Under the pieces are notes generated by a model that was given only the letters and a program-made list of their open reading frames with translations, had not been told where the DNA came from and did not search any database. This document shows, in pieces, positions 39,701-51,700 of a stretch of DNA of 64,000 nucleotides (position 1 is the stretch's first letter; each line of letters begins with the position of its first letter). This stretch comes from Haemonchus contortus (taxonomy: Eukaryota > Nematoda > Chromadorea > Rhabditida > Trichostrongylidae), in assembly GCA_000469685.2 (NCBI GenBank), contig LS997567.1:33635973-33699972 (forward strand). Reading direction: 5' to 3'. The position numbers and the translations under genes were made by a program.

Positions 39701-42700
39701 TTTTTCGTCACACTCAACAAGGGGGGTGAAAGAATGGCTCAAAATCATTTCTTCTTAGCGAGACACTTGTAATTTCTGAGCGCCTCAATTGCTGCTGCTC
39801 CGTGAAAGGTGGAGCGCCCACTTGTCAAGTTCCTTCACCATTCTAAGCTGCTTGAGGTAGTCATCGACGACTGCATGGAAAACACCCATATGCTTGAAAA
39901 TCTCTCTCGAAGGTCGACGTCGATCTTTTCCGACTGTTCTTAGCAAAACGATGACCAACCAACTCGACCCTTGCCTTTCAGTTGCTCTTCTCCATTTTTA
40001 AACTTCTTAGACCGATAACGACCCTTCGCTCCGATGCAGTGCTTTCTCCCCATGCAAAGTTGATATTTGTGGCTGCCTCTTTTGCAGTTTGACCAAGTCA
40101 CTCGTTAGGTCAAACCGTTCGAAAAGCAGCTTTTTCCGTTTTAGAGAAAAACGTCTTGAAAATTTCAAAAACTTCACGGAATTTCGGGCTCTGACAGAAA
40201 TAGCATCCTAAGCCTTGCCTAAGGAGCACAACATGTCGATTTGTCTAGTTTGATAGTCGCCAAAATTTTGATTCATATGGTGCGGGCAATGAAATGACAA
40301 AAACTTTCCCAAGAACCTAATACATCAATGAACACCCGCCGGTTGAGAAGCGTCTTGAGATATAGACAACTCTCTCTGTATGGCATACAAATTGAATGTG
40401 TTGGATTCGGCAATATCATCGAAAAGTGTCAGCAAGAATATCCATAAATGGGGTGAAGTCTAACGTTTTGACAAAGAGCATATGTTAGGAATCTGCTGCT
40501 TTGTCAACCTACTTCATCAATATGTCATCTTCTTGAAGAGTGAGCTGCTGAATCTTTAACTTTAATGATCCTACTATATACATAACGCGCTAAGAGATTC
40601 TATTGGTCAGTACTGTGCGTGTTTGACCGTGAGTACACAACTCTTGGTCGCTGACACCCATAACATCCAGATTCGAAACGAATACAGGCGGCAGTACGAG
40701 AACATCGATGATAGGTGGTCGGACTGTAGTGCTTTCTTAGGAGTGAGGAGTTTGCAAGAATTGGTTCTCTCAGTACTAAACCGTAAGAATTGAAGGAGAT
40801 GCAGGCGGCCCCAAACCCAAACACTGGAATGAGGAGAGTTGGGGTGAGCTACGCGACCCCCCCCCCTGGTAACGTAAATTTTACTAGTTCCGAAAGGGTC
40901 AAAGACTTGACGATTTGAATAGTGGACTTGTCTTCGTAAGTTTTACTAATCAGTCACAATAAGCAAAATCACGGAATGAAATTGAAAGTATTTATCTGTA
41001 TCACATGTCGTCTCCTGATGATCGATTTGCTCGAGCGAGTCTAGCAACGTCTCCATTCGTTCCCGTCGCGAGCCATACTAGCCCGATGAATCGTCCTGTG
41101 GGACCGAAGCGAACCATTCCTTTCGTTTAGAGCTTCCATGAAAAAATTGGATATCGCCCTCGTGGGCGTTCAGGTGTTCGTTCGACGTCCTGAGGGAGCC
41201 AGTCTATAACCGCCCTGCTTCAACAGTCATTACTTTATCGCGTGACGTGCCGAATCCACCGGATTTTCGATTCTTTGACGTTAACAACAGGTTCCCTGAT
41301 CTTCGTTCGCTGATGGTGTTTGGAACTCGGAATCTCCTTCTGACGTACGCTTCTTTCACAGCGCGTTACATTAAGGCACTTAGCATTTCGACAACTTCTC
41401 ATTCGGACTTCTCCAGACCAGGCGCCGTGAATTCTTCATCGACCTTATGACATGTCGAATTTTCGAAGGCAAGGGAACGACTTACCTGTATGCCTAAGAT
41501 GGCAGGTAGTAAAGAGTAGATGGTTTTTGGGAGATCCGATTAGAAGTCGTAGATGTTTTCTCCATTGCTCTTCGCCTCACTGCATAGTTTTGAAAGCTCG
41601 GATTTCAATTAATGGTTGCCGGTAGCTCGCGCTATTCTACGCTGTCGTATCGTATTGAAAGTCTTGGAAGAAACTTGGTGACTCTGCTTGCTTAGCACTA
41701 TCGCTAAGATGTTCGTTGAACTGGAAGTATTCTTTATCGATGTTGTCGACGAGGAAAACTTTCAAAGACCCGCAAAGGAAGCGAAATGTTCAGTCGATAA
41801 AGGCCTTAAGGCTTCGTTCACTGAACTTCACAGATCCTCTTCCCCACGCAGTGAAAAAAATCGAACGCGATGGTAATGATGGTGTGTAAAGCTCGGGAAC
41901 GATAGCGACGTCGGGCAAAATTTGCGTTTGAGAATGCTATGATATTTCATTATGAAACTGTCTACCAGGGAACTCCCGAGTCCATTGCAGATGGGACGGA
42001 TTATCTGGAATACGGATTATTGGGTGATTCGGGCAGGTATACTGAACTCGGACAATCATTCCTCCTACTCCATTCCGAGTGCGGCTCTTCGGCCGTTTTT
42101 TTTGGACCAATCCATCCCCGACTGTGACTTTGAAAAAGTGCTATCCACTTTGAAGAGCCTCTCAAGGTTTATATTTAATGATTCCGTCCCCTTTTGATCG
42201 TAGCCTGATGTTTGTGCGTAGGCAACTAATATCGCCAGAGCTAGAGTTGAGCCACATATTTTCAAAAGCAAACTCTAATGTGGCTTTCGAGCTTTGGTAC
42301 AAAGCGTTTTTCATGGCCGAGCGCGTGTTGACGAAGATACTTATATCGCCGACGCTTCTGCTGTGTTTCGAAGAGCAGATCTGCAGTTTTGGAAATTCCG
42401 CTTTATTGAGTTCGATATCGTCTTAGTTAATCATCCCGGCTTGCATCATCAAGTTTTTAGTATCCGATGCAAGCATTCGTGCATTGAAACGATCCCATTT
42501 TGGTCCTTTTCTTTTTGAGCAGCCTCTCATCATGCTGATATTTCAGCACCCTCTTCGACAGATCGATCGTGAGTAGCAAGTCAGGGTATCTCGTAATGGA
42601 GAAGGGCGGCACCAAATCTCTCCCTGGATCAATCAAAAATCGCTTAAATACAAGCTCCTAGCTGGGTCAATGTGCAGGATACGAAGTGCGTTGGCGGATT

Positions 42701-45700
42701 CTTCACATACAATACATGTTCATAAAAGCATCAGCGAGAAGGCAGGTGTACGTCGACCCATCACAGCAGAAACAGGGGTTCATCTTCTGAATCCATCCCG
42801 GTTTTGCGGCAAGTGCTGGTGACTTCTCGACAGCGATTTACTCTAAGATCCTCCACCTCGGGCGGTGGTCGTAGCCTCTTCACCAACCGGTTGAAGATTC
42901 TTCAGTAAGAGGAGGAAGGAGGTTCATCTATCTATTGAAAGTGATATTTATAAAAAACTGCATACAATGGCTACAGCCTGGTAAGCACAAATATTCATTG
43001 GACGTACGTCTGACAATTCAATGATGGGTTTTACAATCCAGCCCGAAGTGCATTCTTGGAGCTAGGCCGTAGGTGCAAGATGTTGCAAGCGAGAAAAGCG
43101 GAGAAGACTAATAACGAGCTCGATAAGCAATGCAGAAAGTCAGCACATCATCGATCAGTGGTGAGCCAAAGTAGGCGAGCACGCCCGAAACGCTGCGATT
43201 ACCACGTTAAAATAATCGCAGCGTTTCGCGTACTCAGTTCCTTATTCCGCCGTCTCTGAAGCCAGTACTGAGCGCTCAGTTCACTTTGAATGCTGTACTG
43301 TCTTGCTGATACTATAATTCCAGGCTAGATTTCTATGTATGCTCCGAATTTGGAGCCAAATAAAAACATAATCACGGGACTTCTTGGTAGGCCCATACTA
43401 TCCGATTTGAGCCTCTGGGTGGTAACAAAGTGTTGCCCTAATGAAGCTCATATAGTGTTGGCTGCACGCGTTATACCAAATCTTTGCTAAAAGATAAGAT
43501 CATTCAAGTTTATTAGAAAGCAACTTAAATTCATCGAAAAATAAAACTCTCAAACAAATAACCACTGAAGGCAGTTAAGAGCGAGCATTTTGTTCAATTC
43601 TCTTGTTTCGCGAATTCTGCGCTTACTGCCTTTATCAATACCGAAACTATAATCTGCTCCAATACTCCTTTCCTCCGAATAATTTCAAATAACTTGAAGT
43701 GCGCTCTCAGAAACGGTTTGATCTTATGAGAGAATCGGTCTTGATCTTTTTTCAGTTTTTTTCATGCTCTTGAAAAACGCGAAGAGGCCGGAACTCAAGC
43801 TCAAGAAAGCATGTAAGAGCTCGCACTATTATAAACATAGTTCGATGTTCAATGCTAACAAGGGAGGATCCCAAGTCGAAGTGGCCATTTGAAATGAAAC
43901 CCACGCTGCCAGACGTACTTTGTTACGCTGCATTCAAAATCTGCCAAACGATTCCCTGTCGTGGCGGCTTGAAGCAGAGGTGGACATGGCGCTCCATAGG
44001 CGAGGGACCAAGGATCGGATTTTTTGAACGACGGCGTTTTTGCATCATTCAGGATTTTTTCCTCCATGTTGCGAAAATCTTTTTATGTTAGCTTAACCAC
44101 ATTCAGTGCGACTTTTCAGTAGCTGGAGGTGAATCAGATCCTGTCAAAACCGTCTTCCACAGCAAAATGAGCCAGCCGAGCTTTGATAGGAACCCACTGG
44201 CGAGTTTCCAAGAGGGGGATTCTCTCATGCTCAGAATTGGGAGGGTCGGGCGGGTAGAATGCACATGGTGAGCAAGCAATTGATGGAGTGGGTTCGATCA
44301 TGCGTGGCTGCTCCGGATTCACCAACATCAATGTTGCTGCTGGTAGAATCTTGGACATCCTCTGGAGATCATGAAGCAATCTTGTCCGCACTACCTTCAC
44401 AAAACCAGTTGAAGGTGATGAACATTCCAGCTGGTACTACGAGGCTGACACAGCCGCTGGACGTTTACTTCTTTTTGCCATTCGAAAATATGTACAAACG
44501 TATCACCCCGTACGTACTAGCTAATGAACTCAAGTTTTGTATTTATTCTCGCGAATCAATTCTTTGAATGATGTCACTTGTGTACTTCCAATTCTTTCTG
44601 CTTTGAGATTGCTCCTAGGTTTAAAAAGTTTTCCCTTACTCATGGCACGCTGCCGGCTTCTTGAGCACACATTAAGGTGATTTTGTGACACCTACACAGT
44701 TCTGCTTTCCATCTGGTGCAGTAAGTGATTGTGAAGGAATAGACTGCGGTGAAATTTTTTCCATTCGTTGCGCTCATTGTGAAGAAGTTCTTTAATTCAA
44801 ACATTCACACTAGATTATCGCATCTGCTTGAAATAGATAAAAGTTATCCTACAGTGGATTTGAAGTGTATAAGAACAGAATTTTTGTTATGCTGGTGGTT
44901 AGAGTAGATGTCAGACTGTTCAAGTAGGAACTAACTCACCTTCAGCGACTAACAAGTCGCTGAATGTGGTAAAACTAATATATTAGGGTGTTCATAAAGT
45001 TCGTTGGATATTCGTTTTTTCAGAGCTCGTAAAGATAACTCACCAAGTTGAACTAAGATAACTTAGCAAGTTGAACTTACTGGTCCATGATATAATCTCC
45101 ATGCATACCCACCACCTTTCGCCAACGATCGGGTAGAGAGGCAACTCCATCCTCCCAAAAGCCGGCCGGCCGCGGCTCGGCCCAGTCCTCGATCACGTCC
45201 TCGAGGTCGCGCTCGTCCTTCAGCTGTTTTCCGATCAAGAAATTTTCCATGGACCGGAAGATGTGGTGGTGATCGAATGGACTGGTGTCCGGGCTAGTTG
45301 GTGGATGCGTGACCGTCTTGATGCCCAGTCTGTCTAGGACGGCTTGAGTATCTCTCGCTTTTGGGGGCGCGCGTTGTCCCAGAGCAACCTCAGATTTGCA
45401 AGTTTCTGGGACAAGGCGGCAGCCCTTAATTTGACTTCCTGAGATTCTTCAAAAAGGGTTCTGCCGTCACTGTGGCATTGTTGGGTAGAATGCTGTAGTG
45501 GACAACGCTGTGGCGAGAGAACCAGAATGACAGAAGGCGCTTCTTTCCATACATAACTCTCTTTGCACGGCTTGGCGGGGGCGCATCGAAATCCGCCCAT
45601 ACTGGTTTGTTGGCAGGATTAGAGTAGTAGACCCACTTCTCATCTTGGCAAATGAGGGAGTCCAGAATCTTCCTCAGGCCTCTGAGTCTGAGGTTGTCGG

Positions 45701-48700
45701 AGCACACCTGAATCCGCTTCCCTGCCTGTGCCGGCGTGAGGTCGTGACCTTGCCAGATTCAATAACGACTTTGGGGATGGTGGAACGGGGTACCTGTGTG
45801 ACCCTGCTTAGGTCGCGCAAAGACGACGTCGGTTCATCGTCCAGGGCACCCAGAATGCTTTGTCGATCGACGGTGGCTGGGCGACCGAACCTCTTCATAT
45901 CTTCGATGCCATAGTTTCCATTGGTGAAGCGAGTCCACCATTTTGACATCCAGTTCTTAGAATAAGTGCTAACCAAACTGATATCGCATCCTGGTGGTCG
46001 TGGCCTGCCGCCTGGAGGTGCCTAGTTGTAGTAGTCCAGCAAACATCGGCGGTGGTGGTGACTATCACTCATCTTCACTGCCTTATTGTGGGAAGAGCAC
46101 GAAAGAAAATTCAGAGCTAGCTAGCTTAGAAGATAGCCCATACGAGTACTTTCAGTATTGCAAAATCATTCTGCAAAATCGCAAAGCGTTGCGTAACGCG
46201 ACGCTGCTTACAAATGGCCGACGAACTTTATGGACACCCTAATAAAAAGATTTTTGCAACCTGGAGGAAAAAGTCCTGCAAGATGCAGAAACGCCATCGC
46301 CCACCGAATCCGAACCTTGACCCCATGCCTATGAAGCGTCATGCTTACCTCCACTCCAAGCCGCCACTGCTGGGCTGCTGACGACCATGTCGTTTGTGCT
46401 TGCCCTGTTGAGCGCTCTCCGAAGACCACCTCTATAACTTCGTTCAGAGCATCGTTTGGCAGATTTTGAATGCAGATTCGAAATCGGCATCAAAAAATAT
46501 TGGGTTGTAACATAAGTTCGTAGAGTTTTTTCACGAATATTTATTCGAACCAAAAAACAATAATTATAATAATAAGTTAAATAATGATGTATCCTCCGTT
46601 ACTGTTCACGATCTCCTCCTATCTCTCGACCAAGTTGCTGATGCCGATTCGCCAAAAATCGGCCGTTGTGGTGTTGAAGAACTCGAAGGTAACACCCCTC
46701 ATTTGGTTTGACATAGAGCGGAAAAGGTGATAGTCGACAGGTGCAAGATCCGGAGAGTGCGGCGGATGCTGAAGAACCTCCCATTCAAGCTCTTGGAGTG
46801 CTGTTTTGACGACTTGAGCAATATGGGGCCTGGTGTTGTCGTGGAGCAAGATGACTTGACCTCGTCTATAAGGCCTTTTCAGCCGATTAGCCTCATTTAC
46901 ACTGTTCGGCTGGGCAATGTAGATCTTTGAACTGCTGCTTTTTGAACTCGACAAAAAGCAAAGAAAAGCAGATGTCGGAAATGCAAATTTTTTCTTTCTG
47001 GATATCCCATTTTTGAGCCCGAAAAAAGACGAACAATCGAATAATCTCAAGAACGAATAAAACAGTTTTGTAGAGGAGAAAGAGTTCTCTCGAATGAATG
47101 CATACACTTTGCTAGAAAACAAAATAAATCGTTGTAAAATAACTCTAACGCAAAACTCTACGAACTTATGTTACAACCCAATACGTCTAGCAGTGAAGGT
47201 CTCACTTCAAGTGGCCACTTCGACTCAGGATCCCTCCTTGTAAGATTAAGGATAGTCGATTGTTGATCTGGTATTTTTTTTCAGGAACAAAATTTTTGCT
47301 AGTGAGGAAATCAAATGCGACGTTGCTAAGTCGAAAAACGGCCTAGAACTGGCACATTACGGGCTCAGAGACATGCCAAGCCTCTCTCAAAGGTGTCCAA
47401 GACAGTGCCTAAAGTTATTCGAAGGGCATAAGGACACGGTTGAACACGTTTCTGGCAAATATAAAGCGGACCGATAGGCCGATTTGGACATGAGAATACT
47501 GCATGAAATCCCAGAGGTGAATGCACACATTGTTCTGCAGCGACTTAGAGCTCGTCCAAATACCTCTTTTTGTCGTCATAACTCCAAGGTCCAGACAAAG
47601 AACGAACTATTTTTGGAAGAGCAATATAAATGGTTTTTTTGTGAGGAAATTCGTTTCTCCGCAATTGACCCGCTATTTTGCTTCAACCATTTTGCCCAAT
47701 AACGATACGTGAAGTAAAATAAGCTGTCGCTCTAAGGGGTCGTCGAATGGGTCTCCACTGATCCCTTCGGTAAGAAATCATTGGTAGGAGGCAGAGCAAT
47801 TAGTTCATGCAGCTCATGACTGCTTGAACTTTGCTGGACGTTTACATGGCCTATGAAACGTATCACAAAGCAATTGTTAAACGAACGGCTTTCAGGTGGT
47901 CGACAATGTTGAAGAAGCTATTGGGCACATAATTCGCTATGGATCTGGACACACGGAAACTATCGTTACTGATAATGGTGTATCCGTTTTGTGAACTTTC
48001 ACTTTTTTTCGGATTATAATTAATTTCTTCTCTCTTTGCAGAACATTTGTTGAGTGCGGCCATAGCAGCATAGCAGTGAAATTCATTTACTCTCATTCGA
48101 AATTTCCACACAAGCCAACTTCCTATTTTTGGCTGCGACCATTCTCACGCTTCCTGACGAGAGATCCATAATCACTTACATATTTAACACCCAAAACTAA
48201 CAAACACTATGTGTATAAGCAATTAGCAGAGTATATCTTATTGTAGAATAAGGAGAAGAAATTCACTGCATCGATGACCTTGACACGTTGAAGACGAGTC
48301 TTTTTTCGTGGCTGACGCGTGAGACGAGACAGTTTTTTCGTTGAAAACTTGCTAACCCTCGAAAAATGAGAGAATGCGATCAATCCAATGCATTTCGAAT
48401 TGCATGATACGATAATTTCTTTCGCAAACCCTCCAGCATTATTCCAATTTCCTCCAACGATGGCGATCAGTCGGGCAATGTCTGTTCTAGTGGTGAACTT
48501 GAGTCCGGCGTGGTAAAATAGGACCTCTGAGAGTACCAGTACTTATATCGACGGAAGTATTGACAACAAACGTGTTGCTCGATTGCTCGACAGCGATGAT
48601 GAAGCTTTCACTGATGTGTATGACGATGCTATGGCTCCTGCAGTTGTTCCTGGCACTGATGAGCATGACACTGAAATTTCAGATGACGACTACGACGTAC

Positions 48701-51700
48701 GGCGAAGAAGCAAAGAACATACAGCGCGTCTCATAAGTATAACATCACCTTCGAATTTGGTATTTACAGAATGAGCAGCCAAGCGCACATCTTTCTGGCA
48801 CCACCATTAGATTCATCACCTTTAATAACCCTCATAACCTTCTTTGCTTTGATCAACTTTTACATTTACATTTACGTAGATTATTTTCGATTTTTTTCTG
48901 CCGTCTCATAAGTATAGGATCACCACGACAGCACGGAGGTTTCGAAATCTCATGCAGCAGAACTTGCACTTGGAGTGATCTGTATGGGAGAGAATGTGTC
49001 GCAAGTATGTTAAAAAGCAATATGCACTTTGCCGAGTAGGTCATCTTTCTTCGAAAGGAAAAGCACAAAATCGAAATTTTCGTGATAAAGGCTTCAGTAC
49101 GAGGGCAATTAGGAGAAGATCCCTCAGCTCCGTTCAGAGATTCTCGAAGACTACAGAGTCCCCACGAGGACAGGATACCCGCGCAAGCTAACAGCGAACG
49201 ACGAGAGGAGAATGCAAAGAACTAATTCGGAAAAAAACCCTGTCCTCGAACAAAGTTAGATCGGAATTGGGTATCTCGGTGTCCAGAACTACTGCATGGA
49301 AAGCCGGGGAGAAGAGCAGCAGCACTGACAGAGCAGCAACGAAGAGGGCTCCAAGGCTTACCGACCACCACGGGAAGGCACGACTTGAATTTGCGGAGTT
49401 GAATTTGGGATGAGTCAGCCTATATTGCCGATTAGTCATACAGTCCAATATTCTCGTTCAGGTCATATTTTTCGATGACAAGAGAGTTAATGTGGAAGGC
49501 CCCGATGGTTACAACTACTACCGGCATGACCTACGAAAAGAGACGATCTACACTATTCGTTGCAATTTTGGAGGATGAAGTGTCATGGTACTGCAAAGAT
49601 GTCGGGCTGGAGCTTGCACTCGTTACCTCCAAAATGGACCTCAGGGACTTTCAGGAAGTCTTACTATTGCTCGCATAATTTTCTTTTCAATGAAACCTCA
49701 CAGAATCTTCATTGGGTTCGGATCGGGGCTGCAAGCTGGAACGTAGTTAGGACCACATCGCCAGCTCAGAAAGGGCACCTGGTGCCATTTCTGAGCTGGT
49801 GACGTGGTCGTAACTACTTTTTTCAACAGGACAGTGCTGCGATACACGTTAGTTATTCCACGAAAGACTGGTTCCCTCCTACAAATTTCGAAGTTCTGAT
49901 CTGGCCAGCTTGCAGCCCCGATCTGAACCCAAAGAAGAATCTGAGAGGCTTCATTGTAAGAAAATTTATATTATTATTTTACTACCTTTATTAACATTAC
50001 ATTTTCACATTTATTTATCTTTTTACAACCTTCAATCCCAGACAATAGAATAGGTCAAGCAGGCGGTACGCGAATCTTGGAATGAAATCTCCGGCGAGGT
50101 CTTTCGAAACCTTGTTTCGCGTATGCCATGCAGGCTATTCGATATTGGGCTGGAACAAGGAAGATCCATCGAGTACTTAATGTTTTTGTCGCTACTAATG
50201 ATAATTTTTTTCCAAATATCCAAAGAGATCTTACACCTATGAAACGGTGCAAAAGCCAAAAATTAGTTATGAAAATGCTGCGGTAGAAGTAGATTCAAAA
50301 ATGTTCGTGCGTGGGGGTTATTTCTTATCTGCTTGGCTGCTTATCTTGTAAACACCGAGGGTGGTCTTGAGGGTGGTCTTATTCTTATGAAACGCACTGT
50401 ATAGGTGGTCGATACTCAAAAATGTGACAGATGGACCTTTTCCGAGCCTCCTGGAGCAGTCCAAAGGTGCATGCGTGCGAGAAGTCACATAGAATTCATG
50501 AGCTGTTTTATCTGAAGAACTACATACGTGGTATCTGACTGGACCAACTTCTACATACAGGAAGAGCATTGTAATTGGATTTCAACCGACGCAGATGAAA
50601 TGAGAAGTTTTTTGAGCCATTTGGTAATCAGCGGATATGCTAATCGCTCAAACCTCACATACATACGTCGACAGAAATAGACAGTCAATTGCCCTAGTTT
50701 TCGTTACCAGAGTTCGATTTGAGAAGATAAAGGCACTTTTTCTCGACAACGTTGCTGCAGACAAGATGAGCAAGCATTACAAGCTGTAGCCTGTTCTCAT
50801 ATACTTGACTATTGAGGTTTCAACGAACAGGGCACGTACATTTTGATTTAAACAGTATACCGTCGCGCACCATTGAGCGGCATTTCTACCACTGTATTAA
50901 CATATTGCTCTTCAGCCATACTCAAATCTTATGCTGATGCTGATTTTCATGAATTCTAGAAATTACTGCTGAATTCTTCGTCAAGAAAGTAGACAGCGCT
51001 TGTGTTTTCCACAATGCCTCCACGCGATTCGCAGACGGATATCGATTCGGGCTTGGTACGTCGCCTTAACGTTCCATGAAGTATTCTAAACCTGATTATG
51101 ATTTGGAGCTATTGGCCGAAGCTCGTTTTGCAACTATTCAGTCAGTGGGGAGGGAATAAAGTAGTGTGCTGCACTCAAACAATTTACACCGAATTATGTT
51201 GTGTTTCTGATTGCGATTGTATCGTTGTGTCTACACCTGATGCATATTGCTGTCTACGTAAAACTGTACCAAGAAAAATGATTGAGAACAACTATTACGT
51301 TGAGTGGCCTAGAGTGACGATGACTACCAGATAGCGGACGGTTTAATGAGCCTCGGCTTGACTTTCGTTTTATTGAGTTGTTCTCTTAAACTCTTCGTAA
51401 GGTCTGTATGGGGCTTTATTATTCTGATGCTTCGGGCGAAATCGCCTTCTTCAGAGCTCGAAAAATCGCAAAATGTGAGACTATCCGATCCAACATCATT
51501 GCCCGCTGAGGTTCGAATCCCTCAGGGCACGCAAATGGCTTGAAGAAGGACCTCTCATCGTGGATTTGTCTATTCTACAAAACTGCTTAGCGATCGATGC
51601 AGTAATTGTCAACTAGTGTAGGTCTTCATGTAAAGCCACTGCTGCAACCAAAATGCTCATCACCACCACACAGCAAGTCATCTGCAGACCACCCTAGAAA

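Larger units (their letters stand above)
43859..47240 (+). mobile_element. DDE DNA transposon hosting two nested mariners
   Basis: The left end CAAGGGAGGATCCCAAGTCG and right end (reversed) CAAGGAGGGATCCTGAGTCG are inverted repeats of about 35 bp. TAA flanks both sides (43856-43858 and 47241-47243). The + strand interior at 44259-44567 carries a DDE-type transposase tail. Two mariners (44986-46239 and 46500-47181) and a small dispersed repeat sit inside, so the host element proper is about 1.4 kb. A third end of this family lies at 18530. Confidence 0.65.

Noticed and set aside
51490..51535. B-box-like GGTTCGAATCC with a T-arm stem, suggesting a tRNA gene
   Set aside because: No A box, anticodon arm or matching acceptor stem could be traced upstream.
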